DNA of 48,361 nucleotides. Source: an uncultured Bacilli bacterium. Its GTDB lineage: Bacteria > Bacillota_I > Bacilli_A > RFN20 > DUOF01. This document shows, piece by piece, positions 1 to 10,600 of the stretch; the stretch's first letter is position 1; each line of letters opens with the position of its first letter. Under the pieces are notes generated by a model that was given only the letters and a program-made list of their open reading frames with translations, was not told where the DNA came from and searched no databases. Location: contig CAKORZ010000002.1 of the NCBI GenBank assembly GCA_934101685.1, positions 1 through 48,361 of the forward strand, written 5' to 3'. Made by a program: the position numbers and the translations under genes.

Positions 1-636
1 GCTATGTGTGATAAATTAATTGAAGTGCTTGAAAATGAAGGAGATATTGCTCTTGTTAGTGATGCTGGTTATCCCCTTATTAGTGATCCAGGTTCTATTT
101 TAGTAGATGAGGTTATAAAAAAAGGATTTAATGTTACTACTATTTCAGGACCTTGTGCTTTTTTAAACGCTCTTGTTTCTTCTAATATGGATTTAAGCAC
201 TTTTACTTTTATAGGATTTTTAGATTCTAAAAATAGTTCTAAGAAAAAACAATTAATAGCTTTAAAAGATAAAAAAGAAACTTTAATTTTTTATGAATCT
301 GTTCATAGGATTGAAGAAACTTTAACTGATATTTTAGAAATACTTGGTGATAGAAAAATAACACTTGCGCGTGAACTTACTAAGAAATTTGAAGAATACA
401 CTAGAGGAAAAGTTAGCGAAGTTATTTCGTCTTTAAACGAATTTAGTAAAGGTGAATTTGTTATTGTAGTTGAAGGAAATAAGGAAGAAAAAGTTATTAG
501 CGAAGAAGAGATTCTTAATGAAGTTAAATATTTAATGGAAAGAGGAGAAAAAAGTAAAACAGCCATAGAAAAGGTTGCCTCTTCATATGGCTTAAAGAAA
601 AATTATGTTTATGATTTATATATTAAAAATAAGTAA
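1..636 (+). CDS. rsmI: 16S rRNA (cytidine-2'-O)-methyltransferase RsmI, 5'-truncated
   Basis: RsmI methylates the 2'-O of C1402 in 16S rRNA using SAM. The visible part (about 211 residues of a family usually near 280) carries the tetrapyrrole-methylase-type core SDAGYPLISDPG, then GFL, TLIFYESVHR and ARELTKKFEE, all typical of RsmI. The N-terminal part, with the first SAM-binding strand, lies outside the window. The frame is open to base 1, so the ATG at base 4 is probably an internal methionine. The usual family motif is SDAGTP, and here the Thr is Tyr, a small oddity. The TAA at 634-636 directly abuts the convergent mfd stop at 637, with no visible hairpin terminator between them. It lies on the strand opposite to most genes left of the origin. 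Confidence 0.93.
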   Translation, partial: AMCDKLIEVLENEGDIALVSDAGYPLISDPGSILVDEVIKKGFNVTTISGPCAFLNALVSSNMDLSTFTFIGFLDSKNSSKKKQLIALKDKKETLIFYESVHRIEETLTDILEILGDRKITLARELTKKFEEYTRGKVSEVISSLNEFSKGEFVIVVEGNKEEKVISEEEILNEVKYLMERGEKSKTAIEKVASSYGLKKNYVYDLYIKNK

Positions 637-3600
637 TTAAATTTTAGTTAATATTTCATTTATATAATATATCCATTCATTATTAACCTTTTTAATTCTA
701 ATTCTAATATTATCCTTTTTGAAACTTAAAAGGATATTTTTATAATCTAAAGTATTAACTAATTCAAATAATTTTATACCTATTCCATCTTTATTAGATA
801 TTTCTTTAGACAAGTATACATCTATGAACTCTACATCATCTTTTATTCTTTCTACTTTAGAATGTGATGATAAAACATCCATTCTTTTCTTTTCTATTAA
901 TAAAGTAACATTTTCTGGCATTTTACCATGTATATCTTTAATTTGTTTTTCTAATTCTTCTAGATCACTTAAAGTTTTTACTGCATCTAATTTTTTATAC
1001 ATTTCTATCTTATTACCATCTACTCCAGCATATGAAGAAGGAATATATCCATTTATTTGAATATTGTTAGAAATACTATCATTTTCTTTAACAATTCCTT
1101 TTTCTTCTTCAATAGCATCTTTTAACAAGTCAAGATACAAATCTATACCTATATTTTCTATAAATCCAGATTGATTAGCACCAAGCAAGTCTCCTGCTCC
1201 TCTAATAGATAAATCCCTTAAAGCTATTTTGTATCCGCTTCCAAGTTCAGTAAATTCTTTTATAGCTCTTAATCTATTTGTTGCTACTTCACTAACTTGT
1301 TTATTAGGTTTGAACAATAAGTAGGCATACGCTAATTTATCACTTCTTCCTACTCTTCCTTTTATTTGATAAAGTTGAGATAATCCAAAATGATCAGCAT
1401 CTTCAATAATAATAGTATTAGCATTTGGTATATCAATACCAGTTTCAATAATTGTCGTACACACTAGCACATTTAATTTATTATTATAAAAATCATATGT
1501 AACTTCTTCAATTGCTTCTTTATCCATTTTCCCATGTATAATTCCTACACGTGCTCCTTTAATCTTACTTTCTATGTCATAAGCGACACTAGCAATATTA
1601 CTAGTCTTATTATATAAATAAAAGACTTGTCCATTTCTTCCTAATTCTCTTTCAATTATTTCTTTTATAATTTTAGGATTTTTTTCCATAACATAAGTTT
1701 GAATTGGCATTCTTTTTTCTGGTGGAGTTTGTATTTGGCATAAACTTCTTATTCCTATTAATGACATTTGCATAGTTCTAGGAATAGGAGTAGCACTTAA
1801 TGTTAAAACATCAATAGAGTTTTTAAACTCTTTGATTTTTTCTTTATGTTCTACACCAAATCTTTGCTCTTCATCTACAATTAATAAGCCTAAATCATGA
1901 AACTTTATATCATTAGATAAGATTCTATGTGTTCCTATAAGCATATCTATTTTCCCATCTTTTAAATCTTTAATAATTTTTTGCTGTTCTTTTTCTGTTT
2001 TAAATCTATTTAAAAGTTCTACTCTTACATTAAAGTTTTTAAATCTATCAATAGCGCTTGCATAGTGTTGGCTTGATAATAAGGTGGTTGGACAAAGAAG
2101 AGCTACTTGTTTAGCATCTTTTATCGCTTTAAAGGCTGCGACAAAAGCAACTTCTGTTTTACCAAAGCCTACATCACCACATAAAAGCATATCCATTGGT
2201 ACACTTTTTTCCATTTCTTTTTTTACTTTTTTTATAGCCTCTAATTGATCTTTAGTGTAAACATAAGGGAAATCATTTTCAAACATCATTTGTAAATCAT
2301 CGTCACTAGAAAAAGCATACCCTATTTTTTTAGTTCTTTCTTCATATAGTTTTATTAGATCTACCGCAATATCTTTTACTTTATTTTTAATTCTTTCTTT
2401 AGTCTTTTCCCAATCATTACTCCCTAGTTTATTTAAAGTTGGAGCTTTTCCCTCTCTTGCTGCATATTTTCTTACTAAAGAGAATTGTTCTAAAGGCACA
2501 TATAAAACTTCATTATTTTTATATTCTATATGCATATAATCCTTAGTAACTTTACCTGCTTTTATTGTTTCTAATCCTTTATATCTACCTATACCATAAT
2601 TCTCATGAACTAGATAATCACCTATTTGTAAATCTTCATACCCGCTTATAGCTTGCGAGCTTTTAAATTTAGTAAAATATCTACCTGTAGTTATCTTTTG
2701 TAAAAATAATTCTCTAGCAGTTAAAACTACAATTTTTTCTTCATCTAATACAAACCCCTCAATTAAATCTTCATTTATTATTTGAACTAGATTTTTATCT
2801 ATCTCATATTCATCAAACCATAAATTAAGATTAGTAATTTGATGTTCATTTGTTAAATAAATATATATTTTGTATTTTAAATCCAAATAATTTTTTATTA
2901 ATTTAGTAGCCATTTTAGAACTACCATTACAATTAGTAAGAGGATTCAAATAAAAGTATTCATCACTATCTTTTGTTTGAAAATCATTCAATTGTATTAT
3001 TTTTTTACAATCCACTAATACATTATTTAAGTCATAATATAAAGATATATTACTTAATACCTTTTTATCTTCATATAATTCGCATTTATAATCATATGTT
3101 TCTTTTACTAATAAATCATAATTATTATAAATTGATGGTTTATCCATTAGCAAACATACATCAGCATTAAAATAATCATTTAAATTATTACAATCATTTA
3201 TTAATGAATAGTATTTATATAAAGAAGTAGTGTATGTTTCTGTTTCTATTCTTTCGATATCTTCATTTACATTTTCTTTTAATAACTCTGCTTCATCTTC
3301 ACTTAATAATTTACTTTCTTTTTCTAGTTCATTTTTTAATATTTCAATAGCTTTTTCTTTGTCTTTTATTATTAGTTCACTCGCAGGCAATATCAAAACA
3401 TGATCATCTTGTTTTATTGTAGTTTGTTTTTCTAAATCAAAATATCTTATGCTTTCAATTTCGTCATCAAAGAATTCTATTCTTACAGGATTATCATAAT
3501 TAATACTAAAGAAATCTAAGACCTCTCCTCTTGAAGAATATTCTAAAGTATTACAAACTTTATTAACTCTTTTATAACCATTTTTTTGTAAAAAGTTTTC

Positions 3601-4041
3601 TAAATCTTTTTTATTAATAGTTTGACCCACAACTACTCTTTTTACTCCTTCTTTAAAGTCCTCTTTAGAAGGTAAGTATCTTAAAAACGAACTAGTATGT
3701 GTTATTAAAATGCCAGGTTCTTCTTTTAAACATTTGTTAAGGGCGTATATTCTGTTTGCTAATAGTTCTTTTGATTCAGCTACTGTTTCTATTCTAATGG
3801 TTTCATCAGAAAAATATGTGATAATATTTTCATCTTCTAGTAAATTAGTTAAATATTCATACAACAAAGAAGCATTATGTAAACTATTACATAACACTAA
3901 ATATTTTTTCTTGTTTTGTATATAACTACTTGCTAGTAAAAGAGCTTTTTTGAAAATAGAATCACAAATATAATTTTTTTTTGCTTCACCAAAAGATTTA
4001 ACAATTTCTTTATCTTTAAATAAGTTTAATATTGATTTCAT
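637..4041 (-). CDS. mfd: Transcription-repair coupling factor Mfd
   Basis: Mfd is a DNA translocase that removes RNA polymerase stalled at lesions and recruits UvrA. The protein has 1134 residues, close to the usual 1150. The N-terminal third is UvrB-like. The RNA-polymerase-interacting CarD-like domain starts near residue 470 (GDYLVHENYGIGRYKG). The helicase core shows Walker A GDVGFGKTE near residue 623, DEEQ near 723, motif LSATPIPRTMQ, and QIKGRVGRS near 894. A TRCF-type C-terminal domain follows. Its ATG shares one base with the pth stop (TAATG), so it is probably translationally coupled to pth. The pth-mfd pair is common in Bacillota. All motifs looked for are intact. Confidence 0.97.
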   Translation of the reverse strand: MKSILNLFKDKEIVKSFGEAKKNYICDSIFKKALLLASSYIQNKKKYLVLCNSLHNASLLYEYLTNLLEDENIITYFSDETIRIETVAESKELLANRIYALNKCLKEEPGILITHTSSFLRYLPSKEDFKEGVKRVVVGQTINKKDLENFLQKNGYKRVNKVCNTLEYSSRGEVLDFFSINYDNPVRIEFFDDEIESIRYFDLEKQTTIKQDDHVLILPASELIIKDKEKAIEILKNELEKESKLLSEDEAELLKENVNEDIERIETETYTTSLYKYYSLINDCNNLNDYFNADVCLLMDKPSIYNNYDLLVKETYDYKCELYEDKKVLSNISLYYDLNNVLVDCKKIIQLNDFQTKDSDEYFYLNPLTNCNGSSKMATKLIKNYLDLKYKIYIYLTNEHQITNLNLWFDEYEIDKNLVQIINEDLIEGFVLDEEKIVVLTARELFLQKITTGRYFTKFKSSQAISGYEDLQIGDYLVHENYGIGRYKGLETIKAGKVTKDYMHIEYKNNEVLYVPLEQFSLVRKYAAREGKAPTLNKLGSNDWEKTKERIKNKVKDIAVDLIKLYEERTKKIGYAFSSDDDLQMMFENDFPYVYTKDQLEAIKKVKKEMEKSVPMDMLLCGDVGFGKTEVAFVAAFKAIKDAKQVALLCPTTLLSSQHYASAIDRFKNFNVRVELLNRFKTEKEQQKIIKDLKDGKIDMLIGTHRILSNDIKFHDLGLLIVDEEQRFGVEHKEKIKEFKNSIDVLTLSATPIPRTMQMSLIGIRSLCQIQTPPEKRMPIQTYVMEKNPKIIKEIIERELGRNGQVFYLYNKTSNIASVAYDIESKIKGARVGIIHGKMDKEAIEEVTYDFYNNKLNVLVCTTIIETGIDIPNANTIIIEDADHFGLSQLYQIKGRVGRSDKLAYAYLLFKPNKQVSEVATNRLRAIKEFTELGSGYKIALRDLSIRGAGDLLGANQSGFIENIGIDLYLDLLKDAIEEEKGIVKENDSISNNIQINGYIPSSYAGVDGNKIEMYKKLDAVKTLSDLEELEKQIKDIHGKMPENVTLLIEKKRMDVLSSHSKVERIKDDVEFIDVYLSKEISNKDGIGIKLFELVNTLDYKNILLSFKKDNIRIRIKKVNNEWIYYINEILTKI

Positions 4042-4595
4042 TAATTATATAAACTCATTACTTTGTTAAAATCGTATTTAGTGAAATCTTCTATTATATT
4101 ACTTATTTTTTCTATTTCCTTATCTATTATCTCTTTTTCTTCATCTTTAAATTTGCCTAAAACATAATTTACAGTATCTATATTTTTATCTTTAGAAATA
4201 CCAATTCTTACTCTTTTAAAATCGCTTGTTTTGATATTTTCAATTATATTTTTAATGCCGTTATGTCCTCCAGCACTACCTTTTTCTCTTAGTCTAATAA
4301 CACCTACATCTAAATCCATATCATCATATATTACAAGCAAATCTTTTACATCTATATGAAAGTATCCCATAAAGTCTCTTACACACTCTCCTGACAAATT
4401 CATATATGTTTGAGGCTCTAATAAAAGAACCTTTTCATCATTTATTTTTGTCTCTGTATATAAGCCTTTAAACTTTCTTTTATCTATGCTTAAATTATTT
4501 TTTTTAGCATAAAAATCTAACGCCATAAAACCTGCATTATGTCTAGTATTTTTATACTCTCCTCCATAATTACCAAGGCCTACTATTAGTTTCAT
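4041..4595 (-). CDS. pth: Peptidyl-tRNA hydrolase
   Basis: Pth releases peptides from peptidyl-tRNA that drops off the ribosome, recycling tRNA. The motifs are LIVGLGNYGGEYKNTRHNAG, which contains the catalytic His in NTRHN, then YDDMDLDVG with the assisting Asp, and GSAGGHNGIKNI. The open frame extends upstream to 4628, but the start at 4595 gives the family N-terminus MKLIVGLGN. It is preceded by a good Shine-Dalgarno (AAGGGAG) about eight bases away, so 184 residues is preferred. The upstream extension would run into the terminator hairpin of the giant gene. Only about 15 bases separate this start from that hairpin, leaving no room for an obvious promoter. Expression may therefore rely on readthrough or on a promoter inside the giant gene. 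Confidence 0.95.
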   Translation of the reverse strand: MKLIVGLGNYGGEYKNTRHNAGFMALDFYAKKNNLSIDKRKFKGLYTETKINDEKVLLLEPQTYMNLSGECVRDFMGYFHIDVKDLLVIYDDMDLDVGVIRLREKGSAGGHNGIKNIIENIKTSDFKRVRIGISKDKNIDTVNYVLGKFKDEEKEIIDKEIEKISNIIEDFTKYDFNKVMSLYN

Positions 4596-4609
4596 TAAAT
4601 AATCTCCCT

Positions 4610-4640
4610 TCAAACAAGCAAAAGGCACTAATAAGTGCCT
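4610..4640 (-). terminator. Hairpin terminator of the giant surface-protein gene
   Basis: A 7-bp stem AGGCACT/AGTGCCT (4623-4629 with 4634-4640) closes a 4-base loop. On the minus strand it is followed by TTTTGCTTGTTT. It begins 10 bases after the giant gene's stop. The U-tract is interrupted, so termination may be partial, which would let transcripts reach pth and mfd. Confidence 0.7.
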
Positions 4641-4649
4641 ATGCTTAAA

Positions 4650-7600
4650 TTACTTTAATACTTTTACTTTCTTTCTAAAGATTACTACTTTTCCAAATCC
4701 ATATATAATAGCTGCTCCTGCTATAAATATCAATGACCATCCAAGTGGATCTTTGTTAAAGAAATTCTCTCCAATATTCATTCCAAGTTCTTTTTTAGCA
4801 ACTTTTTTGTCTACTACAAATACATATACAAATCCGCCTAAATTAGAAATTATGTTTTGATATTTACTTTCAACGGTTATTACACTTTCAGAATGTTCAT
4901 TTAAGTAATTAGAATCATTAGTATTTAAAACCATATAAGCCCCTTCATCTAATGATCTATATCCAAGAACACCATTTCCACAACTAGAAGTTCCTTTATA
5001 TTGGCTAGTAGGTGTAGCAAATACTAAAGTATCGTTTGCTGAGAATTTATAATCTTTATCAGACTTAATTATCAAAGATTTACCATCTTGTAATTCTAAT
5101 AAATATTGTTTCTTTGGTTTTAACAATACGTTATTTAAACATATGTTATCACTATTATTTATAGATATTTTATATGTCGTTGTATTGCCTGCTAAATCAG
5201 TTAATACAAACATATATTCTCCAGATTCTTGTACTTTTTGCTTCTTAGAATATGCTTCACCATTTAATGTAACTTTTACTATTGGTGCTTCTGCTTTACT
5301 TGTTGGTTCTTTCCAAGTTATATATGCATATCCCTTTATAAAATCACCTGCACTAGCACTAGCATCATTATCATTAATAAATAATTGATATTTAGGAGCT
5401 TGTCTATAGATAACAAAATGTCTTTCTATACTTTCATTGCCAACTGTATCAAAGGCTTTTATTTCATATACTCCTTCTTCTGTAAATTGCATTGATGTAG
5501 ATTCAATAGTTATCCATTCACCATCATTAATACGATATTTCAAATAACTACCTAAATTGTTATCTACAGATGTAACGCTAACCATCTTTGCATTTGTATA
5601 ACTATTTTCTGATAGTTCATAAGTTACATATGATGTATCTGCAGTAACACTTATATCTGGTGAATCGTTGTCAATTGTAATGTATTGAATGTCTCTTCCA
5701 ACTGTAATATTTCCTATTTCATCTCTTGCTATAATTTTATATGTGCCTGTTTTTAGTAAAACATAACCTGATGCTGAGAAAGTTGCAATAGGTTCATCGT
5801 TACATGTATATTCATCATTTTCTAGAACACATCCGCCATATATTATTCCTTCACCATTAACTGTATCATCTATAGAAACACCAACTTCTCCTTTATAATA
5901 TTCAAAGACACCTACTTTATTTCCACTTATAGTAATCTTAGGTGGTTGTTTATCTATAATGAATTCTATTTCAGAATATAGAGATGGGTAATAATTACCA
6001 TTAGTATCTTTTTTAACATATGCAACATATTTATACTTAGAAGTTCTTCCATATACTTCTTTTACCATGATATTTGTATCTCTTCTTGTATAGCCGCTAG
6101 CAGTTTCTAAGTATAATTCTATGCTATATATATCTGTACAATCACTAACAACACTATCTTCATAACAGAATAGTTTTACATTATTTTTTACCTTTTCGCC
6201 ATTCATTATTATTAGTTCATTTCCATCAGTACCAATAAGTTTATTTCCATTTTCATCTACTTCATATATCTCTATTTCTGGAAGTTTTATATTAATACTA
6301 AATGTGAATTCACTACTTTCTGTTATATTACCTGCAAAATCTTCAAACAAGAATGTGTATATTACATCATTTTTACTATTTATAGTAAAGGTCTTTATTC
6401 CTGCTTCATTAAAGGCTGTTTGATCACCTTTACAAGGATTTAATAATTTAAATGTTTTATTTCCTTCATCATTTATAGTTATAGGAGCAAATTTTGTAAC
6501 ACCATCTTTATTCCAACTAATTACATCTTGGTTTGATTGGTTTTTAGTAATTGTGTAATAAGTTTGTCCTATAGTGAATGAATTAGATTCAATTAACACA
6601 GATGATGTGCTTCCATTATCTACCCAAACAACAGATAATCTACCATTTATTTCTTTTATAACATATGTTAAGTTGTAGTTACATGACCATTTTAATGATA
6701 CAAGTTTTTCTTGCCATTCTATAGTTACCTCTGAATTTATATAATTTCTAAAATCATTTATAAACTCTTGTATTGTGTTAAATGTAAGTTTACCACTTGG
6801 CTTGTTAACTGTAATTGTAACGCCTGAAGTATCTGGGTTTGTTTTATCTATTTCAAACAATGAATATCTACGTCCTGTATTAGAATTCTCCATTTCCTTT
6901 TTCTTAATTTGTAATGCTTCCAAACAATTAAGTTCATTAACTTCCCAAGAAGAAATAATACTTACATCAGTATATATATCTTTACAATTTATAGTTCCAT
7001 CGTTTCCAATACATCTCTTTTGTATTAAGATAGATTCTCTATTTACTAATTCTACTTTGTAAATTCCCTCATCTTTATATGTTAAAGTTGATTGTGAGTA
7101 ATTACCAGAAATGAATTCAGCTTCTATTTTATTTTCTTGATTACCTGTAGTACTACATTTACCAGAATGTGTTGTACCCATTAATTGTGACGTACATACT
7201 AATTGCCATGAATTATTATTTAATTTATATAAATTTATGTAATTAGTTATATCATCCCATTTAAGTATTAGATCACCTTTAGTTATCATTCTTTGTTCTT
7301 CTTCTATAAATGTATTATTATCAATATATTTTATAGTATTAGAACTATCAGTAGAATAACTTAAAGTGAAATCAATTGGGTTATATATAAATTTAACTTG
7401 ATTTGTGTTGCCATGATCATCTTGCAAGCTAATTTCAAAGAATCCATAAATATGATTAATATTTGAAATTTTAACTTTGTAAATATTTTTACCATTAGCA
7501 GAACCATCTGTATTTTCACAACCATATAATAATCCAGTTGTTCCATTTAAACACTTTAAAGATTTTAATATATCTTCACTAGTTTCATAAACTTCTCCAT

Positions 7601-10600
7601 CACTTGACCATTTAGCATCTAAATTGTTAGTTAATGTTCTTGTATTCCATGTATCTACTATTGTAACCAAGGCATATTGATTACTTCCTTCACCAACATA
7701 TGATAATTGAATATTAGGTGATATTTGACTCTTTGAAACAATAACTTTTGTAACGTTACCAGCTCTGTCAATAAATTCTAATGTCGTTATCATGTTATCA
7801 TCGTCAGCTATTCCTACTGGTATTTCAAAATAGTATTCTCCATTATTTCCTATTTTCAAATAATCATTTATGTTTTCATATGTTACGATATTTGAATCAA
7901 ATTCTCTTTGAATAGTTCTAATTAATCTCAAATATGAGTATACTTCATCTTCATTTTTATATATCTCGTATTTTTGTTCAAATCTGCTTATATCACTACT
8001 TTTCTTTAAAATTAAGTAGAATTTAGTAGTATTTGTTTTAATTGTATTACTAATACCTGAACTATTTATATAAATTTCTTCATTGTTATCTACAGTTTCT
8101 CCATTCTTCTCCGATCTATATTTAATATTCAAGAATGAATTATCATCTACAAATACTGCATAATATGATTTATTACTATGATTTACTATTTTATTATTAC
8201 TTGAGTTAGTATATGAGATTGCTCTATCTACTTCCTCAAAAATATAGTATGTATTTCCATTCAATTGTAAGTTAAATGTTGCTGTTTGTGGAGTAGAAAA
8301 ATTAGTAGTACCATTTTCAGTCATTGTTTTGTAATAGTATCTAATTGATTCTGTATCCCTTGTATTATCTTCATTAACTTCTAAATCAATATTTAAATTA
8401 ACGATATAATTCAAAATTTTAACATAAACTTTTATACAATTTTCTGTGCTATCACATGTTTCTTCAATAGATACTGAATTATCTACATCATTTTTCTTTA
8501 AATATACATATTTGTACATATTTGTTTCTTTGCAATTTTCATTATTTTCCGGATCACATATACCTTGATAAATAGAACTATCTCCAAATAGTTTATCACC
8601 ACCATATGTTGGGAAAATTAACTTAGACAAATAACTAGCAACATCTTGTAATATAGCTTCCTTAGTGTCAAATCTTCCTTCAATAAATGTTCTAGAACTC
8701 AAATCATAGTAAGAATAGCAATATTTATTAGTGTTACAATATCTTGCATTTTCATCAATATGTTTAGAGTATACATTATACAAATATACAATCGCTTCAG
8801 TCTTTGTTGCAAAAGCATAGAATAAATTAGAGTTTAATATTGAAAGATCATTTATATTGACTGCGTTATTTGAATTTGAAACAGAAGATAAAATAGTGCT
8901 TATTACATTAACATTACTATTGCTTATTACATCTACTGGTACACTGAACCAATAGCTTGAACCTGTTGGTGTATTTTGAGATTTATTGTAATCAGGAGCT
9001 GTATTATCAACATCTATTCTTGACACATCTTCATGATCATTATTATTTTTTGATCTACCTGCTGAATTCATCGCTTTATCTACAGCTTTTATTAGATATC
9101 CACCATCTTCTCTAATATAAGCAACAATTGATGAAATCTTGTAAACGTTACTAGCATCTTCTGTGGTAAAATTATGTCCCATTTCATACTCACTAAATCC
9201 ACCTGAACTATTTTCAAAGTAATAAGTTACATAGAAATACTTATCTTCATTCGGCAATACTTTAGTATACACTATTTTATATACAACTTCGCCATTACTA
9301 TTAGTTTTAATGTAGTTATATCCACCAGAATATGATTCTTTTCTAAATGTTCCATTTAGCATTTCCTCACATTCATAATATCCATCATCAGATGTAGAGA
9401 TTTCTCCTCTAAGTTCACCTTTCTTACAGTATAATTTAGCATCTTCTTTTAAACTAACCGCATAGTAAAGTTTGTTTGTTTTTTCATCAATTTCTGCATC
9501 AATTTTCATATCAGGTATTGTGGTATCAATGATAAATTGATGTGATGTGTAATTGTATTTTAAATACATTACATTCAATGAATTGTTATCACAGTCACTT
9601 CCATTTGTGCAGATTTTATTTTCTTTATAACTACCTTTATCATAAACATAGAATTTGTATATTCCTTGAGCTTGATTTGAATAATTATATTCTCCTCCAC
9701 TTTCACTAATCTTCTTTACGCTTTTTTGAATATTGCTTCCTCTTGGATTTTCAAAGATATTAGTTGGCAATACACATAAATCAGGTGTACCAGTACATGA
9801 GTATACTTCAAAGATACCCTCGTCCTCATTTTCAAACAAAATATTAACTTCATTATAGTATCCTGATAGGCTATTAATTCTAGTTCCATTAATTTTAAAT
9901 TCAGGAATTGTTGTATCTTCTATGTAAACAGTTCTTATAAGAGTTTTGCTAACGTTACCAGCTAAATCAGTAACTATATATTCTATCTTATAAACATCCA
10001 CTAAATTTTCTTTAATAATCCTATTTCCATAACTATCCTCTGCTACCTCTACCCAATAATTAGAATCTGTTAATAAACTAGGATAATAGTTGTAGTAATC
10101 TTCAACATAGCAATAGTCACTATTACTATCACACGAATAATCTCCTCTAAAGATATAACCACTTACCTTTTTCATTAGTGTGTAATAAGTAGTATTTTCA
10201 TCTTTAGTTGTTCCGTTTGGAACTGCAACAAATGTATTATTTTCTTTAATATAATTATTAAATGTAATATTAAAATTATACTTATAATAAATAATTTGAT
10301 ATGTAAGACTATTTTTAATATATATGTCTGCACCTTGAGAATTAATTCTGTTTGTAATGTCATCATTAGATTTAATATCATTAGTGTAATTACTATTTAT
10401 ATACTCACTATCATATGTAACATTAGTGTTTTCCTTATCTACGTAGTCTACGCTAATATTGTGTACATCTTTTTTACCATTATCACGGAAGTCAATAGTT
10501 GGTTTTTGTCTATCTATAAACAAATAATTTATAGTAGTTTGATTATCACAGAAATCATATATTGTTAATGTGTAATTAATATAAGTATCTTCTGTTTCAT

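Noticed and set aside
4..636. ATG at base 4 as the true rsmI start
   Set aside because: The frame is open to base 1 and the N-terminal SAM-binding part of RsmI is missing, so the gene continues upstream of the window.
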